Shown piece by piece: positions 24,233 through 35,483 of a stretch of DNA of 64,000 bases. Below the pieces are notes generated by a model that was not told where the DNA came from, did no database searches, and worked only from the letters and a program-made list of their open reading frames with translations. The position numbers and the translations under genes are program-made. Within the stretch, counting starts at the first letter, position 1, and every line of letters starts with the position of its first letter. Source of the stretch: Phanerochaete sordida (lineage: Eukaryota > Basidiomycota > Agaricomycetes > Polyporales > Phanerochaetaceae); contig BPQB01000026.1 in the NCBI GenBank assembly GCA_019973155.2, positions 253,001 to 317,000 on the forward strand, written 5' to 3'.

Positions 24233-26029
24233 GGCGGGCCGCGGGGAGATGGACGGGAGAGGGTGGCGGGATGGGGGAGAGACAGGAGACGGGCGGGCAT
24301 TTATAGCGCATGGGCGGGGCGATGGCCTGGCCGGGCGTGCGGGCTGCGTCACCGTCGAGCGGAGCGTGGGCTGCCTGGATCGAGCGTCCGCCGTGACAGA
24401 AGACGATTGAGACAGCAGAGCAGATGTCAGGTGCTGCCAAATGCGGCAGGGGGGCGCCCGCATATGGCGCAAAGACAGGTAAAGGCAGGGGCGACGGCAG
24501 CAGCTTCGAAATGATGTGCAACAGATCGGGATGCTCGTCCAAGGCGGGTCTCGCGGCGGGGTCCCACAGTGAGACCTCGGGGAGCGCCTCCCGGGACCGA
24601 TCACAGAGCGAGAGACACTCGCAGCCTGGACTCGGCCGTGGGCGCCGCTCGCCACCGAGGTGACTGTGACGACGCTAGCAGGACAGCAAGGGCCGTTGTT
24701 GCCAGGGAAAACCAGCCAGGAAGCACGACGTCGGCACAGCCTTGGCCGTTCGAACATCCCCGACAACCCCAGGAGACCGTTCCCATCCGAAGAGCATGGA
24801 TCTGTCTCTGCAGCAGCACTTGCGGGAAGATAATCGTGATCCTCGGGTGCGCCACCTCGGCCGCTCACCCAGTCCGGGAGGCGCGCCGCCAAACGCAGAA
24901 CAGCGCAGTAGCCGTGGGGACGATACGACGTTGGGTGCCCGCTACCTCAGAGCAGCGCACGCCCTTGACCAGGCCATGTCCCGACAAGCGCAGCAGATCG
25001 TGCGCCGCCGCCTCTCCCGCGAGCTCTAAGCGAGCGATCTGCAGCGGCGCGCCGGGGAGGCAGATCCTGTAAGCTTGCTCTGACCCTAAGCATGAGCTTA
25101 CCGAGCATCTTGCGAGCCAGACGTCAACGCACCGCTCGCCACTACGTTCGGGCAGGGCCGCAAGCTCGCCGTGTGCCCAGGCCCGCCACCATCGCCCGCC
25201 CGCAGCGACCAGCAATTCACTGCGGGGCCCTTCGCTGCTGCGAGTCCCCCTCTTCGCTCCCGCGCCGTGCACGGCGGTGATTGCGTGCGGTGCCAGGGCT
25301 CGTCCATGACGGCCCTCGGCAGCCCGCATTCTAGAGACGTCGAGACGTGCGCGGCGGCCAGCGCGGCGGGAGCCGTGCCACGCGCAGCGCCCGAACTTGT
25401 CTCGGGAGGCGAGCACGGGAGCACGCGCACGCTAGAAGGCGCGGGGCCGCCGCGCGGAAGTGGGCCGTGGAGCACGCCGTACGTGGTCTCCTTGCGAGAA
25501 CGCGTCGCGGACGAGCGGGGGAAGGCTAGGCATGCTCACGCAGCACGGAGGCGACGCAGTCCGGGTGGGGAGAGCAGGAAGAGCGCGGAGGCGAGTTGCC
25601 GGCGGAGTCGCCGGTGCCCGAGGCTGCCGCGCCCACGTGACCATGACCCGGCTCGCGTCATCGCGCGCCGAGGCTCGAACGGCGGACTGCGCGGTCGTGC
25701 CGTCGCGGCGCGGCGCTCGAGCGGGAGCGGGCGGCTCATGCCGATGGCGAGAGCAACGTCAGGTAGCATAGGGCTCGCTGGCGCCAGGCTGGTGCGCTCA
25801 TGGGAACGCCTTCCAGTCACCTTGTCAGCCAGGTCTTCTTCGAACGAGGTCATATACACGTTCTGTTATACACACATCCACGTTCTACAGAGCACACACA
25901 CAGTACAAATTCTATACGAATGCCAGTGCCGACTGTTACCGGGTGTGTTTAGAGCTTGCTTCTCGATTGTACTGCACTCGGCAGTCAGTACACTGCAGCA
26001 GGACAGAATGCGCCAGAGAGCACGCACGC
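24233..26029. other. GC-rich intergenic region, no supported gene
   Basis: 1.8 kb between two minus-strand genes. Overlapping long frames on both strands (for example 24569-25072 and 25171-26049 on the plus strand) are Arg/Ala/Ser-rich without motifs and look like a GC effect. Near 25867-25920 the sequence resembles 30403-30455; both lie just downstream of minus-strand crystallin-like copies, so a short 3' flank was duplicated with those genes. Confidence 0.45.
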
Positions 26030-26523
26030 TCAGGTCGAGAAGCAGATAAACGAGTTGAGACGGTCATTGTAGTTCGTGTTGCCGTCGCCGAGGTCCGAGA
26101 TGCCCGGGAACGTGATGTCCCCGAGGCCGTCGCCGTTGCACGAGAAGTCGCTGTCCACGAAGTAAATCTCGCAAAATACAGACACTGGAGCGATGAGGCA
26201 CGTACGTGTACGCATCGCAGACCCAGCCGGTTGGCGGCCCGATCGCGCTGATGTCGTTCTGGAACGCGCCCGGGAAGACGACGCACTGCGCGTTGCCGAA
26301 GCCGACGTTCTCGCAGTTGCCGCTGAAGCCTGCGTCGGTGCAGACGAAGAGCCCGGCCTGCGCCGCGTCCGTCGAGTTCCCCACGCGGGCCTGTGCAGCC
26401 GCCGTCAGCGTCGCTCTGCAGCGGGGGAGTGAGGGGGCCTACCTTAATCTCGACGGGGGTCGCGGCGGCACTGCTGAGGGCGGCGGCGACGGCGAGCAGA
26501 GCGGCTGTGAGAGTGAACTGCAT
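26030..26523 (-). CDS. crystallin-like small secreted protein, copy 1
   Basis: Exons 26523-26443, 26390-26206, 26150-26030; 81+185+121 nt, 128 residues. Signal peptide MQFTLTAALLAVAAALSSAA is followed by a mature domain with six cysteines: FVC, GNC and AQC in the first half, then WVC, FSC and FIC. The repeated layout (GLFVCTDAGFSGNC with a later GDITFPGISDL) resembles the Greek-key motifs of fungal beta/gamma-crystallin-like secreted proteins (inference from pattern only). It is nearly identical to copies 2 and 4 and lies at the outer end of the left palindrome arm. A TATAAG box lies about 95 nt upstream of the ATG (26618-26623). Function unknown; extracellular. Confidence 0.85.
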
Positions 26524-26617
26524 GGTGGAGCGGCGAAGAAGGTGGAGATGATGCGAAGGCTGAGGAAGGTACAGAAGGGTGACTGTGCCTGCCGTCCATC
26601 GTCACCCATGCCTGGCT

Positions 26618-26623
26618 CTTATA
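26618..26623 (-). promoter_or_regulatory. TATA-like box of copy 1
   Basis: TATAAG on the minus strand, in the shared context CAGAGTATAAGAGCC also found upstream of copy 2. Confidence 0.55.
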
Positions 26624-28785
26624 CTCTGGAGAGGACGACGCTGAGCGCGCGTCGTTCGCCAGGACTATGTCGAGGACATAGCATTTGCAAGGGTGCGCCA
26701 GAGCTGCACGGATTCGCAAGGTCACCACGGCTTGTTTGGGACGTGCATGCGCTTGGGCAAGCTTCGCGGCGTCCCGAGAGCGGTGTCGTCCGGTAGCATA
26801 GAGGGCGCACGCGCTGCGCCCACAGCCTGCGCTGCAAAGCGCGAGCACAAGCCGTGTAGAAAGTTGGAGCCCGATCTGACCATAGGGCCCAGGCCCCACA
26901 TACTCTGAAGAATATCGGCAGTACTACTTCAAATGCCACCTTTCGGGTCCTGGTGCAAAATATTCACGCAACTCAACTTAACTCTTGGAGACAGTCCCGC
27001 AAGAACGACCACGTACCTTCGGTCCCGGGGCCGATCCGCACGCGGACACCGGAGCGGGCAGATGGACGTTAGAGGTCCACAGCTGCCGCGCGGTACTCTG
27101 CTTGCGCGGCTGCGCTGCCGCAGTCATCGGAACAGCGCCAGTTAAGCTTGCGAATGTTGGCCTTGCGTGACACTGCCGCCCACGCTCAAACTGAAGTTTG
27201 TCGTCGGCGCACGTCGCTACATGGTCACGAGAGACATGACATGTGCAGCACTGCACAGGTGGCAGGTACTATGGCACGATACCGTAGGACCGTCGAATAG
27301 AATGAGGCGGGCGCGGTGTCCGCGCGACTATGAAGAAGGAAAAGGATGGGCGATCACGGACGGGCAGTGCGGGCGGGCACCTGTTTGGATTTGCTACGAA
27401 ACCGTGTAAATCCAAGCATTTCACCAGTCAGCTTCCATGAGCCCAACAGCTCACCTAAAGCATCACGTCGCCGCCGAGCTCTGAGTGCGCCCAACGTGCT
27501 CACCGCGCTCAAGCTCAACAGACCCTTGATCCGGGTATGTTTTCGGAGGCACACGGCGATGTGCTCGGCATGTTCTATCACTGCTGTGGATCCGGTGGCA
27601 TCCTAGCAGGGTCTCCACGGGTCACGCGGATTCGCCAGGAGGCCTGGGAGGGCTCGTGCGGGGAGGATGCTGCAGGCGAGAGGAGACGCCCTACCCGCAG
27701 CGTGACGCCACGAAGGCTGGCCAAATAGGGCCAAACAAACCGTCCTGGCGCCATCGCGCAGCTTGGATCCAGACTTGAATCTGTAGTAGCTATCAGGTAA
27801 GTTTATTGCTCGTCGGATTAGCTTGAACCTACGCCGAGTCTCTATTTATCTTGCAAATATTCCATCAAAATTGTCTCTCGTCCACGGCAAAGAACAGAAA
27901 GGGACGAAAGGCCCGCAGTCGTACAGTTGCGGTGACGAGAGCCCGCATGCTGGAAGACGAAAGCACAACCTTTCTTCTGTCTCAGGACCTGGACATACAG
28001 CCTATCCCCCGCCCGGCCCACACATCAAGCGCAGATGCGTCTGCTATCCCCTTGTAACCCGACAGACAAACTTTAAGCTCGTTGCAAATTCACCCGACTG
28101 AATCTCCTGCAGCGCGGTGTGCTCGCGGAGCTGCACACGGAAATCGCTGCCGTACGTATTGCTGTGCCCGCATGTATGTACAGATGGCGCCCACACGCTT
28201 CGCTCAGGCACCGCAGCGCGTCCGCACGGAGCCGCGCGTCGCTCGGCCCCCGCCTCGTCACCCTGCCCTCGCGGCCGCGCGCCGTTGCTCAGACGGCGAG
28301 GCGCGAGGGCGACGCGCCGAGGAAGCGCCTGGCCACCTGAGGCGCCAGCAAGACGATTGACGGTCGGCTCATGCACACTTACACCCTGGCCGCACCGAAG
28401 GCCGTGCTGACGCAGGCTGGTATCCGCGAACAGTCGTCGACGACGTTCTGCGGGAACCTACCGAGGTACCCCACAGCGGATGCATGTGCGTGCACTTTGT
28501 TCAGGTCAGTCGTTGGCAACCCGTGCGTATTGCAGGAGACCCTGACCAATATGCTCTGGCCGCAGAGCGCATACACCCTGCTCTTGCTCTTGCGCCCACA
28601 CCTGTGCAGGCAAGGTGCACGACCCCGGGAGTGGCCATGGCTTCGGGCGCCGCCAGGTCGAGCGTAGAGCCCAAAGCTTTGTCCAGCAGTCTGCATGAGG
28701 GAGACTCTGAATATTCACTCAAGCTCAGGTGCGTCTATAGTATGTTTGTCTGATGCCTGTGCGCTCAGCGGCAGCCTGTTCAGAG

Positions 28786-28793
28786 TATAAGAG
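28786..28793 (+). promoter_or_regulatory. TATA-like box of copy 2
   Basis: TATAAGAG lies about 95 nt before the ATG of copy 2. It is followed by a leader conserved in copies 1, 2 and 4 (GGCAGGCACAGTCACTCC in the plus-strand copies). Confidence 0.55.
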
Positions 28794-28886
28794 CCTGGCA
28801 GAGCTGACGATGGGACGGCAGGCACAGTCACTCCTCTGTACCTTCCTCAGCCTTCGCATCCTCTTCAGCTTCTCCACTGCTCCGCC

Positions 28887-29393
28887 ATGCAGTTCACACT
28901 CACCACCGCTCTGCTCGCCGTCGCCGCCGCCCTCGGCAGTGCCGCTGCGACCCCGGTCGAGATCAAGGTACGCCTCCCTCCTCGCCCTGCCGCTGCGATG
29001 CAGACGACGCGCACTCAGGCCCGCGTGGGGAACTCGACGGACGCGGCGCAGGCCGGGCTCTTCGTCTGCACCGACGCAGGCTTCAGCGGCAACTGCGAGA
29101 ACGTCGGCTTCGGCGACGCGCAGTGCGTCGTCTTCCCGGGCGCGTTCCAGAACGACATCAGCGCGATCGGGCCGCCGACCGGCTGGGTCTGCGACGCGTA
29201 CACGTGCGTCCTCCTCGTTGCGCCCGCTTGACGGGCTCCGGGGCGCGGTTTTGCTGACGGGCACGCGGGCAGCGACTTCTCGTGCAACGGTGACGGCCTC
29301 GGGGACATCACGTTCCCCGGCATCTCGGACCTCGGCGACGGCAACACGAACTACAACGACCGCCTGAACTCGTTCATCTGCTTCTCTACCTAA
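28887..29393 (+). CDS. crystallin-like small secreted protein, copy 2
   Basis: Exons 28887-28967, 29019-29203, 29273-29393; the same 81/185/121 nt exon lengths as copies 1 and 4, 128 residues. Signal peptide MQFTLTTALLAVAAALGSAA, then a six-cysteine domain almost identical to copy 1 (GFGDAQ replaces GFGNAQ). The introns differ more than the exons, which suggests selection on the protein or gene conversion confined to coding sequence. It sits inside the palindrome, left of centre. Confidence 0.87.
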
Positions 29394-30532
29394 GGTGCGT
29401 TTTTGATACGGCGCGGGCAGCGGCCGGTTTTGCTGAATTAGGTGTTCAGCGGGTTTGGCTCGATGTCTCTCGAACTCCTCCTGTTGACATGACTGAATGT
29501 GTAAATGTGTACTACGATGCGACGCAATAGTTACGGGGGAAATCTTCGCACACATTTGCGTGAGTGAGCTGCGATGCAGGAATATCCAGTCAGGCAAATT
29601 TGCAGCGAGCTTGATGGCTGTTGTTCGGTTTACAGGAGCAATCCAGGGCTTGCAGAACGGAGAACGGGCGATAAGTGCTCTCTATGTTTATGCTCTAAAG
29701 CAAGAACAGGACTCTTCGTTCTGCTTGCAGCATGCGGGCTATTCGCGATCCATTCGAAGTACTGTCTTTGTCGGCCAGCTGTAGACGACAGACCGCTCAA
29801 AACAAGATCACTGCGCGCAAAAAAATGTCACTAATGTGGCAGATAGCTTGCTAAAGGCAACATAAGGCGACTTGATGACTTCCGAATTTTGAGATGACCA
29901 GAGTCTGGATCCAGGACTGGCGCTGGCGTCACCGAGGCGCTTGGGCATCTATCTTGCTTGGTCTTCTTTGGCTCATCTTTGTGGCGTCCTAGCTGCGGCT
30001 CTCACTTTTGCGTCGACCGCCAGGACCCAGCTGAAGGCCCTCGTAAGCCTGCCCGTGCCAAACTCTGCCATCCTTGAGCCACCTGCGCCCGGCGTCCTGG
30101 ACTGTCGAGGACATCCGAGTCGCAGCGTACTGTCGATATGGTCTCCGGGAATGTAGTATCCGAAGCTTCGTGCCCGTCCGCGAGTATGGGTCCCTTTTCT
30201 CCTTCATTGCCAAGACAAAAACATCCTATTTCCCGGCCTTGTAAGGGCCGCTCACACCACTAGAGACTGCGTAGCGTCTGCGCCGAACACGAACTCCACT
30301 TTTGAGCGTGGGCGGCAGTGTTTATACAAGGTCAACGTTCACGACCTTACGCGGCGAGTTAGCCATTTAGTTCCCTAGCAAATCATGTGCACGAGCTACT
30401 ATACACACATTCGCGTTTCTACAAAGCACACACATCGTACAAATTCTCCCTAGACTCTCGATTTCGATGGCACTACATCAAACGGTCAGTACATACTTCA
30501 ACAGCACCCCGCTCGCGCGTACACACGCACCT
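29394..30532. repeat. inner spacer with a third, diverged set of repeat fragments
   Basis: No gene is supported. Segments 29573-29640 and 29890-29960 resemble 32287-32355 and 32625-32700 in the same orientation, and 30275-30345 resembles 34290-34365. The centre of the palindrome therefore holds an older, rearranged copy of the same non-coding block. Confidence 0.6.
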
Positions 30533-31012
30533 TCAAGTAGTGTAGCAGACGAACGAGTTCAGGCGGTCGTTGTAATTCGTATGATGGTCGCCGAGGTCCG
30601 AGATGCCTGGGGAAGTGATGTCCCCGAGGCCGTCACCAGTGCACACCAAGTCGCTATCCACACATTCAGTCCGGCGACATGCGCGCAGCAGAATGGCCAG
30701 GGACGCACATGTACGCATCGCACACCCAGCCGCTCGGCGGCGCGATCGAGCTGATGTCCTTCTGGAACCCGCTCGGGAAGACGACGCACTGCGCGTTGTT
30801 GAAGCCGATGGACTGGCACTTGCCGCTGAAGTTCTTGTCGGTGCAGACCACGAGCGAGGCCTGCGCCGCGCGAACCTGTCCATGCACCGTCAGTCTCGCT
30901 CTGCAGCGGCAGAGTAAGGAGGGAGGGGTACCTTGGGCGCAGCGGGGGTCGCGGCAACGCCGCCGAGGGCGGCGGTGACGGCAAGCAGAGCGGTGGTGAG
31001 CCTGAATTGCAT
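30533..31012 (-). CDS. crystallin-like small secreted protein, copy 3 (diverged)
   Basis: Exons 31012-30932, 30875-30709, 30653-30533; 369 nt, 122 residues. Signal peptide MQFRLTTALLAVTAALGGVA. The mature domain keeps all six cysteines (VVC, GKC, AQC, WVC, LVC, FVC) and the GDGLGDIT and NTNYNDRLNSF-like blocks (here HTNYNDRLNSF). It lacks the NSTDA segment at the start of exon 2 and is clearly more diverged than the other three. It is probably the oldest duplicate. Confidence 0.83.
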
Positions 31013-31110
31013 GGTTGTGCGATGGGGAAGCTAGTGGGGGCTGTTGTGAAGGCTTGCGATGGAACAGCAGAGTAGCTGTGCCTGCTGTTCCACTGTCTGT
31101 TTCGCGAGGC

Positions 31111-31117
31111 TTTTATA
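31111..31117 (-). promoter_or_regulatory. TATA box of copy 3
   Basis: TATAAAA on the minus strand, about 100 nt upstream of the copy 3 ATG. Confidence 0.6.
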
Positions 31118-31242
31118 CACTGAATAAGCCGCCATTACAGCGATAGCTGCAAAAACAAAATGACAGCACGCCAGGTAAAAGGGAAGAAAGGAGTGGGTTC
31201 AGAGCTCGTTGCACGCGGTCAGCACAGATAGCGAGACACATC

Positions 31243-31528
31243 TTAGGATGCCGGTGATGGTGTTGGCTGCGTCGCCCATTCCTCTGCCTTTTTATTCAGA
31301 GCGTCGGCCCGTTTGTCCAGCAGAATCTCTAACTGCAGTCAGTGCTTCCAAAATGGACAAGTCGTGAGCATATATGGCAAAGTACTTACGGGCTGAACGA
31401 AGCCGGCCGATGGCCTCTGATGATGCCGAACGCCTCTGTCAAGCGTGGGTGGAGTATGTGCTGCGGCTGACTTACGGCCAGTTCAACCTGAGTCTTTCCT
31501 GTAGCTTGTGGCGCGGCGGTTGCGATAC
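31243..31528 (-). CDS. possible small protein, 5' end not found
   Basis: Three linked exons are visible: 31528-31476, 31435-31390 and 31328-31243. The last two join in frame at an acceptor GCAGTTAG to give SEAIGRLRSAQILLDKRADA followed by LNKKAEEWATQPTPSPAS and a stop. The helix-like, charged composition looks coding, and the preceding exon adds ATAAPQATGKTQVELARR. I could not find a start codon in frame, so the gene is either incomplete or its first exon lies further upstream. Family unknown. It lies between palindrome copy 3 and the right arm. Confidence 0.4.
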
Positions 31529-32902
31529 CTAGAGCATTGGCAGATTACGCCACCATCCAGATACGGTTACACGTGGTGCTCAATGCGACGCATCCTGCAC
31601 GTGCATTCGCTTCGCCGAGTATTTGCCCATGTGTCCGCGATAATTGCGGACACCTGAAGCTCAGCCGGACTTGGCGCTTTGCTAGGTCTGTCGCGCCGAT
31701 GTCCAAATATCATGGAATCTGACCATATCAAGCTATGTGCAGTCGCAATCCAGCAACGCAGAGGCATTCCGCAGGCGCGCGATATCTTGCGGCATGTCAG
31801 GTGCAAGATGGCGGCTTACCCACACCGCACCCGCGGCATGCTAGCCCGACACGCGGTGCTTATAGACAGAGTACGCTGGTTAGGGTACACAGAAGTACGC
31901 GCAGGCTGCCAAACGACTGACCTTGGCAAAATCCACTGAAGCAGTGTTTTCCTGAGAGATCCTGCGAAGTGCCGTCAAAGATTTGTCGTGAATACACTAA
32001 TCTGCGTCAGCGTGGCCCTCGGTACGGGGTCCCAGGGCGAAGTGTGCATGAGCCGACCGTCAGTCGTCCTGCTGACGCCTCAGATGACCAGGCGCTTCCT
32101 CGGCGCGTCGCCGTTGAGCTTCTCTGATTGGCGGCGCGCGGCCGCGAGCGCAGGGTGACGAGGCGGGGGCCGGGCGACGCGCGGCTACGTGCGGACGCGC
32201 TGCGGTGCCTGAGCGAAGCCCGTGAGTGACATCTGCACATCCATGTGTGCACAGCAATACGTATAGACGGGGTGCCCGTACGCAATCCGTGCTGCAGGAG
32301 AATCAGTTGGGCGAATTTGCAACGAGCTTAAAGGTTGTCTGTCGGGTTACAAGGGGACGACAGGCGCATCTGCGCTTGAGACGTAGGTCGGGCGGAGGAT
32401 GCGCTTACGTCGTATGTACAGTTTCTGAGACATAGGAGATGCACCTCGTTCGGCCTTCAACACGCGGGCTCTCGTCACCGCAACCGTACGACTGCGAGCC
32501 ATTCCACTGCTTCTTTCCCCGCTGTGAACCAACGAGGACTATGGCAAGATCTCCGCATAACGAGGCCGTCATGGGCACCAATTGCAATTATTCAGGATTC
32601 AAATAAACTTACCCAAGGATTATCAAGCTTCGAGATGACCGAAGTCTGGATCCAGGCCGCGCGCTGGCAGTAAGGCGCTTAGGCCCTCGTTCTGCTTGGC
32701 CCTGTTTTGCCAGTCTTCGTGGCGTCGCGCTGCGAGCAGGGCGCCTCTTCCGTCTCGGCCTTCGACCATCGCTTGCAGCATCCTCTCCGCACGAGCCCTC
32801 GCAGGCCTCCTGACGGACCCGTGTAACCTGCGGAAGCTCCGCAACGCCGTTGAACCCACCGCAGTGACCGAGCATGCCGAGTACATCGCCGCGTGCCTCC
32901 GA

Positions 32903-33949
32903 CACTGTGTTACCGAAAGGTGGTGAAATGAACCCCCCGAGCAAGTGGCTGATATTAGGTCAAAAGATGACCGAATTCACCCCCAGCTGCAAGCGACGTG
33001 ACGTGACGGGAGCGCGGAAATACATATTTTGCGAAATATGATCCTTATTTCGACCAATAATTTTCCGCCTAGTTGGCACCGTTCGTCGTTTCACGGTCGC
33101 GCACGATAATGTGGGTCAAGAATACGATATATTCGGTATAGAAGCACGTAGTATACTGAGGTACATCTAGACACAGCGCACATAAGCCGGTTGTCACCGC
33201 TAGACACCTCCAGCTCGAGAAGATGGTACAGGCAGATGAACCATCTTGACACCTTGTTACGAACGAGAGATTGATACACCTGAGATGAGTGAAGCATTGG
33301 CGTGAGCTGCTGCAGATAACCAGGAAGGCCAAGGAAGGCTTACATTGCGGGAAGCTGTCGAACGCACCTCGCAACCAGCCCATCGTGGAATCAGCTCGAG
33401 GAGCACCGTAGAGCAGGAGGGTCGACTCACTTTGCGCAGTTCTCCCCGACCTCCTGCCTCTCCATTGCAAGCCCAACCCATGGACGCACTGCGCCCCAGA
33501 CGAATGTTGTGTGGGCACGATCGCCTCGCCTCCTAGTTTGCACTGTTTGAGCCATTGTTATCGCCGTTAGGTGAACAGCCGAGACGTACCTGTCAGCCAA
33601 GGGGGACACAGGGTACGAAGGACGCAGGGGACATGGGACATGGGAGAGGAGAGAAAAGGGCGACGCGGCACACGCTGACGTGTCGCCCGGTTATAGCCAG
33701 ACGCAGGAGGTGAAGGAGGGGGTGAATAGTAATTTCGTGACTTCACATCCGCTGGAGTCGCGTCGCGGCAATCATCAGCATGACGTCATACCGTCCACAG
33801 GCTTGCGGACGGTGACACCGTGACATTCACCGGTTTAGACGGTGGGTTATGTTCACCCTCTACTTACACTTTTCATCCACTTTTGCCGGTGCACGGGGTC
33901 CTAGAGGGTGACCAGAGGGCGAATTTAACCGATTCCTGGGTTCACAGTG
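32903..33949. mobile_element. CACTA-type non-autonomous DNA transposon (1,047 bp)
   Basis: It is bounded by CACTGTG at 32903-32909 and its inverse CACAGTG at 33943-33949, and flanked by a 3-bp direct repeat CGA (32900-32902 and 33950-33952). About 21 of the first 36 terminal bases agree between the two inverted ends. Motifs like GGTGAA recur near both ends, as subterminal repeats do in CACTA elements. The left palindrome arm has the same flanks fused without the element (CCTCCGA then AACATACC, near 27540), an empty site. CACTA/EnSpm elements carry CACT(A/G) termini and 3-bp target duplications (family knowledge). No transposase frame is present. Confidence 0.75.
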
Positions 33950-34985
33950 CGAGAACATACCCGAATCAAGGGTTCGTTGAGCTTGTGCGCGGTGAGCGCG
34001 TTGGTCGTACTCGACGGTCGGCGGCGATGTAGAGCTTTCGTGCTGATCGACGCCCGAAGGGTGACGTGCCCAGGTAGTGGCCTATTCAGCATAGGTGTTT
34101 CGTGGCAAATCCGAACAGTTGTCCGCCCGCCGCCCGTCCGTGATTGCTTGCCATCTTTCCTTCTCCATGGTCGTGCTAACATTATCCTTACCGGGTTTTA
34201 TTGTACAGTGCCACCATATCGTGCCATAGTACCTGCCGCCTGAGCAGTGCTGCGCACGCTGCTGTGCCTCGTGACCGTGCAGTGACGTGCGCCGACGACA
34301 AACTTCAGTTTGAGCGTGGGCGGCAGTGTCACGCAAGGCCAAGGTTCGCAAGCTTAACTGGCGCTGTTCCGATGACTGCGGCAGCAGGCGGCAGCGCAGC
34401 CGCGCGAGTAGAGTACCGCGCGACAACTGTGAACCTTTTGCATCCATCTGCCCGCCCCGGTGTCCGCGTGCGGATCGGCCCCGGGACCGAAGGTACGTGG
34501 CCGTTCCCGCAGAACTGTCTCCAAGAGTTAAGTTGATTTGCGTGAATATTTTGCACTAGGTCCTCAAAGATAGCATTTGAAGTAGTACTGCCGATATTCT
34601 TCAGAGTATGTGGGGCCTGGGCCCTATGGTCAGGTCGGGCTCCAACTTTCTACACGGCTTGTGCTCGCGCTTTGCAGTGCGGGCTGCGGGCGCAGCGCGT
34701 GCGCCCTCTATGCTACCGGGCGACACCGCCCTCGGGACGCCGCGAAGCTTGTCCAAGCGCATGCACGTCCCAAACAGGCTGTGGTAACCTTGCGAATTCG
34801 TCCAGCTCTGGCGCACCCTTGCAAATGCTATGTCCTCAACACAGTCCTGTCGAGCGACGCGCGCTCAGCGTTGACCTCTCCAGAGTACAAAAGCCTGGCA
34901 GAGGTGACGATGGACGGCAGGCACAGTCACTCCTCTGTACCTTCCTCAGCCTTCGCATCGTCTCCAGCTTCTCCACCGCACTACC

Positions 34986-35483
34986 ATGCAATTCACGCTC
35001 ATTTCCGCTCTGTTTGCCGTCGCCGCTGTCCTCAGCGGCGCTGCCGCGACCCCCGTCGAGATCAAGGTACGCCTCCCTCCTCACCCGGCTGCTGCGTAAC
35101 GACGCTGACCACGGCTGCACAGGCCCGCGTGGGGAACTCGACGGACGCGGCGCAGGCCGGGCTCTTCGTCTGCACCGACGCAGGCTTCAGCGGCAACTGC
35201 GAGAACGTCGGCTTCGGCAACGCGCAGTGCGTCGTCTTCCCCGGCGCGTTCCAGAACGACATCAGCGCGATCGGGCCGCCGACCGGCTGGGTCTGCGATG
35301 CGTACACGTACGTCCCTCGCTATCCCTCTGCGCTCATTCTGCCAGAGTTAATTTATGGACAGCGACTTCTCGTGCAATGGTGACGGCCTCGGGGACATCA
35401 CGTTCCCCGGCATCTCGGACCTCGGCGACGGCAACACGAACTACAACGACCGCCTGAACTCGTTCATTTGCTTCTCTACCTAA
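34986..35483 (+). CDS. crystallin-like small secreted protein, copy 4
   Basis: Exons 34986-35066, 35123-35307, 35363-35483; 128 residues with the same exon lengths as copies 1 and 2. Signal peptide MQFTLISALFAVAAVLSGAA; six-cysteine mature domain nearly identical to copy 1. The promoter has TACAAAAG at 34886-34893 in place of the TATA box, and shares the CCTGGCAGAG leader. It marks the outer end of the right palindrome arm. Confidence 0.87.

Larger units (their letters stand above)
26030..28560. repeat. left arm of a large imperfect inverted duplication
   Basis: This arm is homologous, in inverted orientation, to 31862-35483. Anchors read by eye include the crystallin-like gene itself, 26940-27010 with 34500-34575, and 27130-27210 with 34290-34365. 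Others are 27480-27540 with 33955-34030, 27540-27600 with 32850-32900, 27880-28110 with 32280-32520, 28140-28375 with 32045-32275, and 28500-28560 with 31862-31925. Outside the gene no coding content is evident; frames are broken by indels between the arms. Confidence 0.85.
31862..35483. repeat. right arm of the inverted duplication
   Basis: Inverted counterpart of 26030-28560. Removing the 1,047-bp insertion at 32903-33949 leaves about 2.58 kb, close to the 2.53 kb left arm. Homology runs from the crystallin-like copy 4 inward to about 31862. Confidence 0.85.

Noticed and set aside
24569..26049. Plus-strand frames of 167 and 292 codons
   Set aside because: Low-complexity composition, antisense frames equally open, no start context or splice structure, no motif.
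27540..28375. Coding gene in the repeated non-coding block of the palindrome arms
   Set aside because: Frames in the two arms are interrupted at different places by indels and do not conserve any protein sequence.
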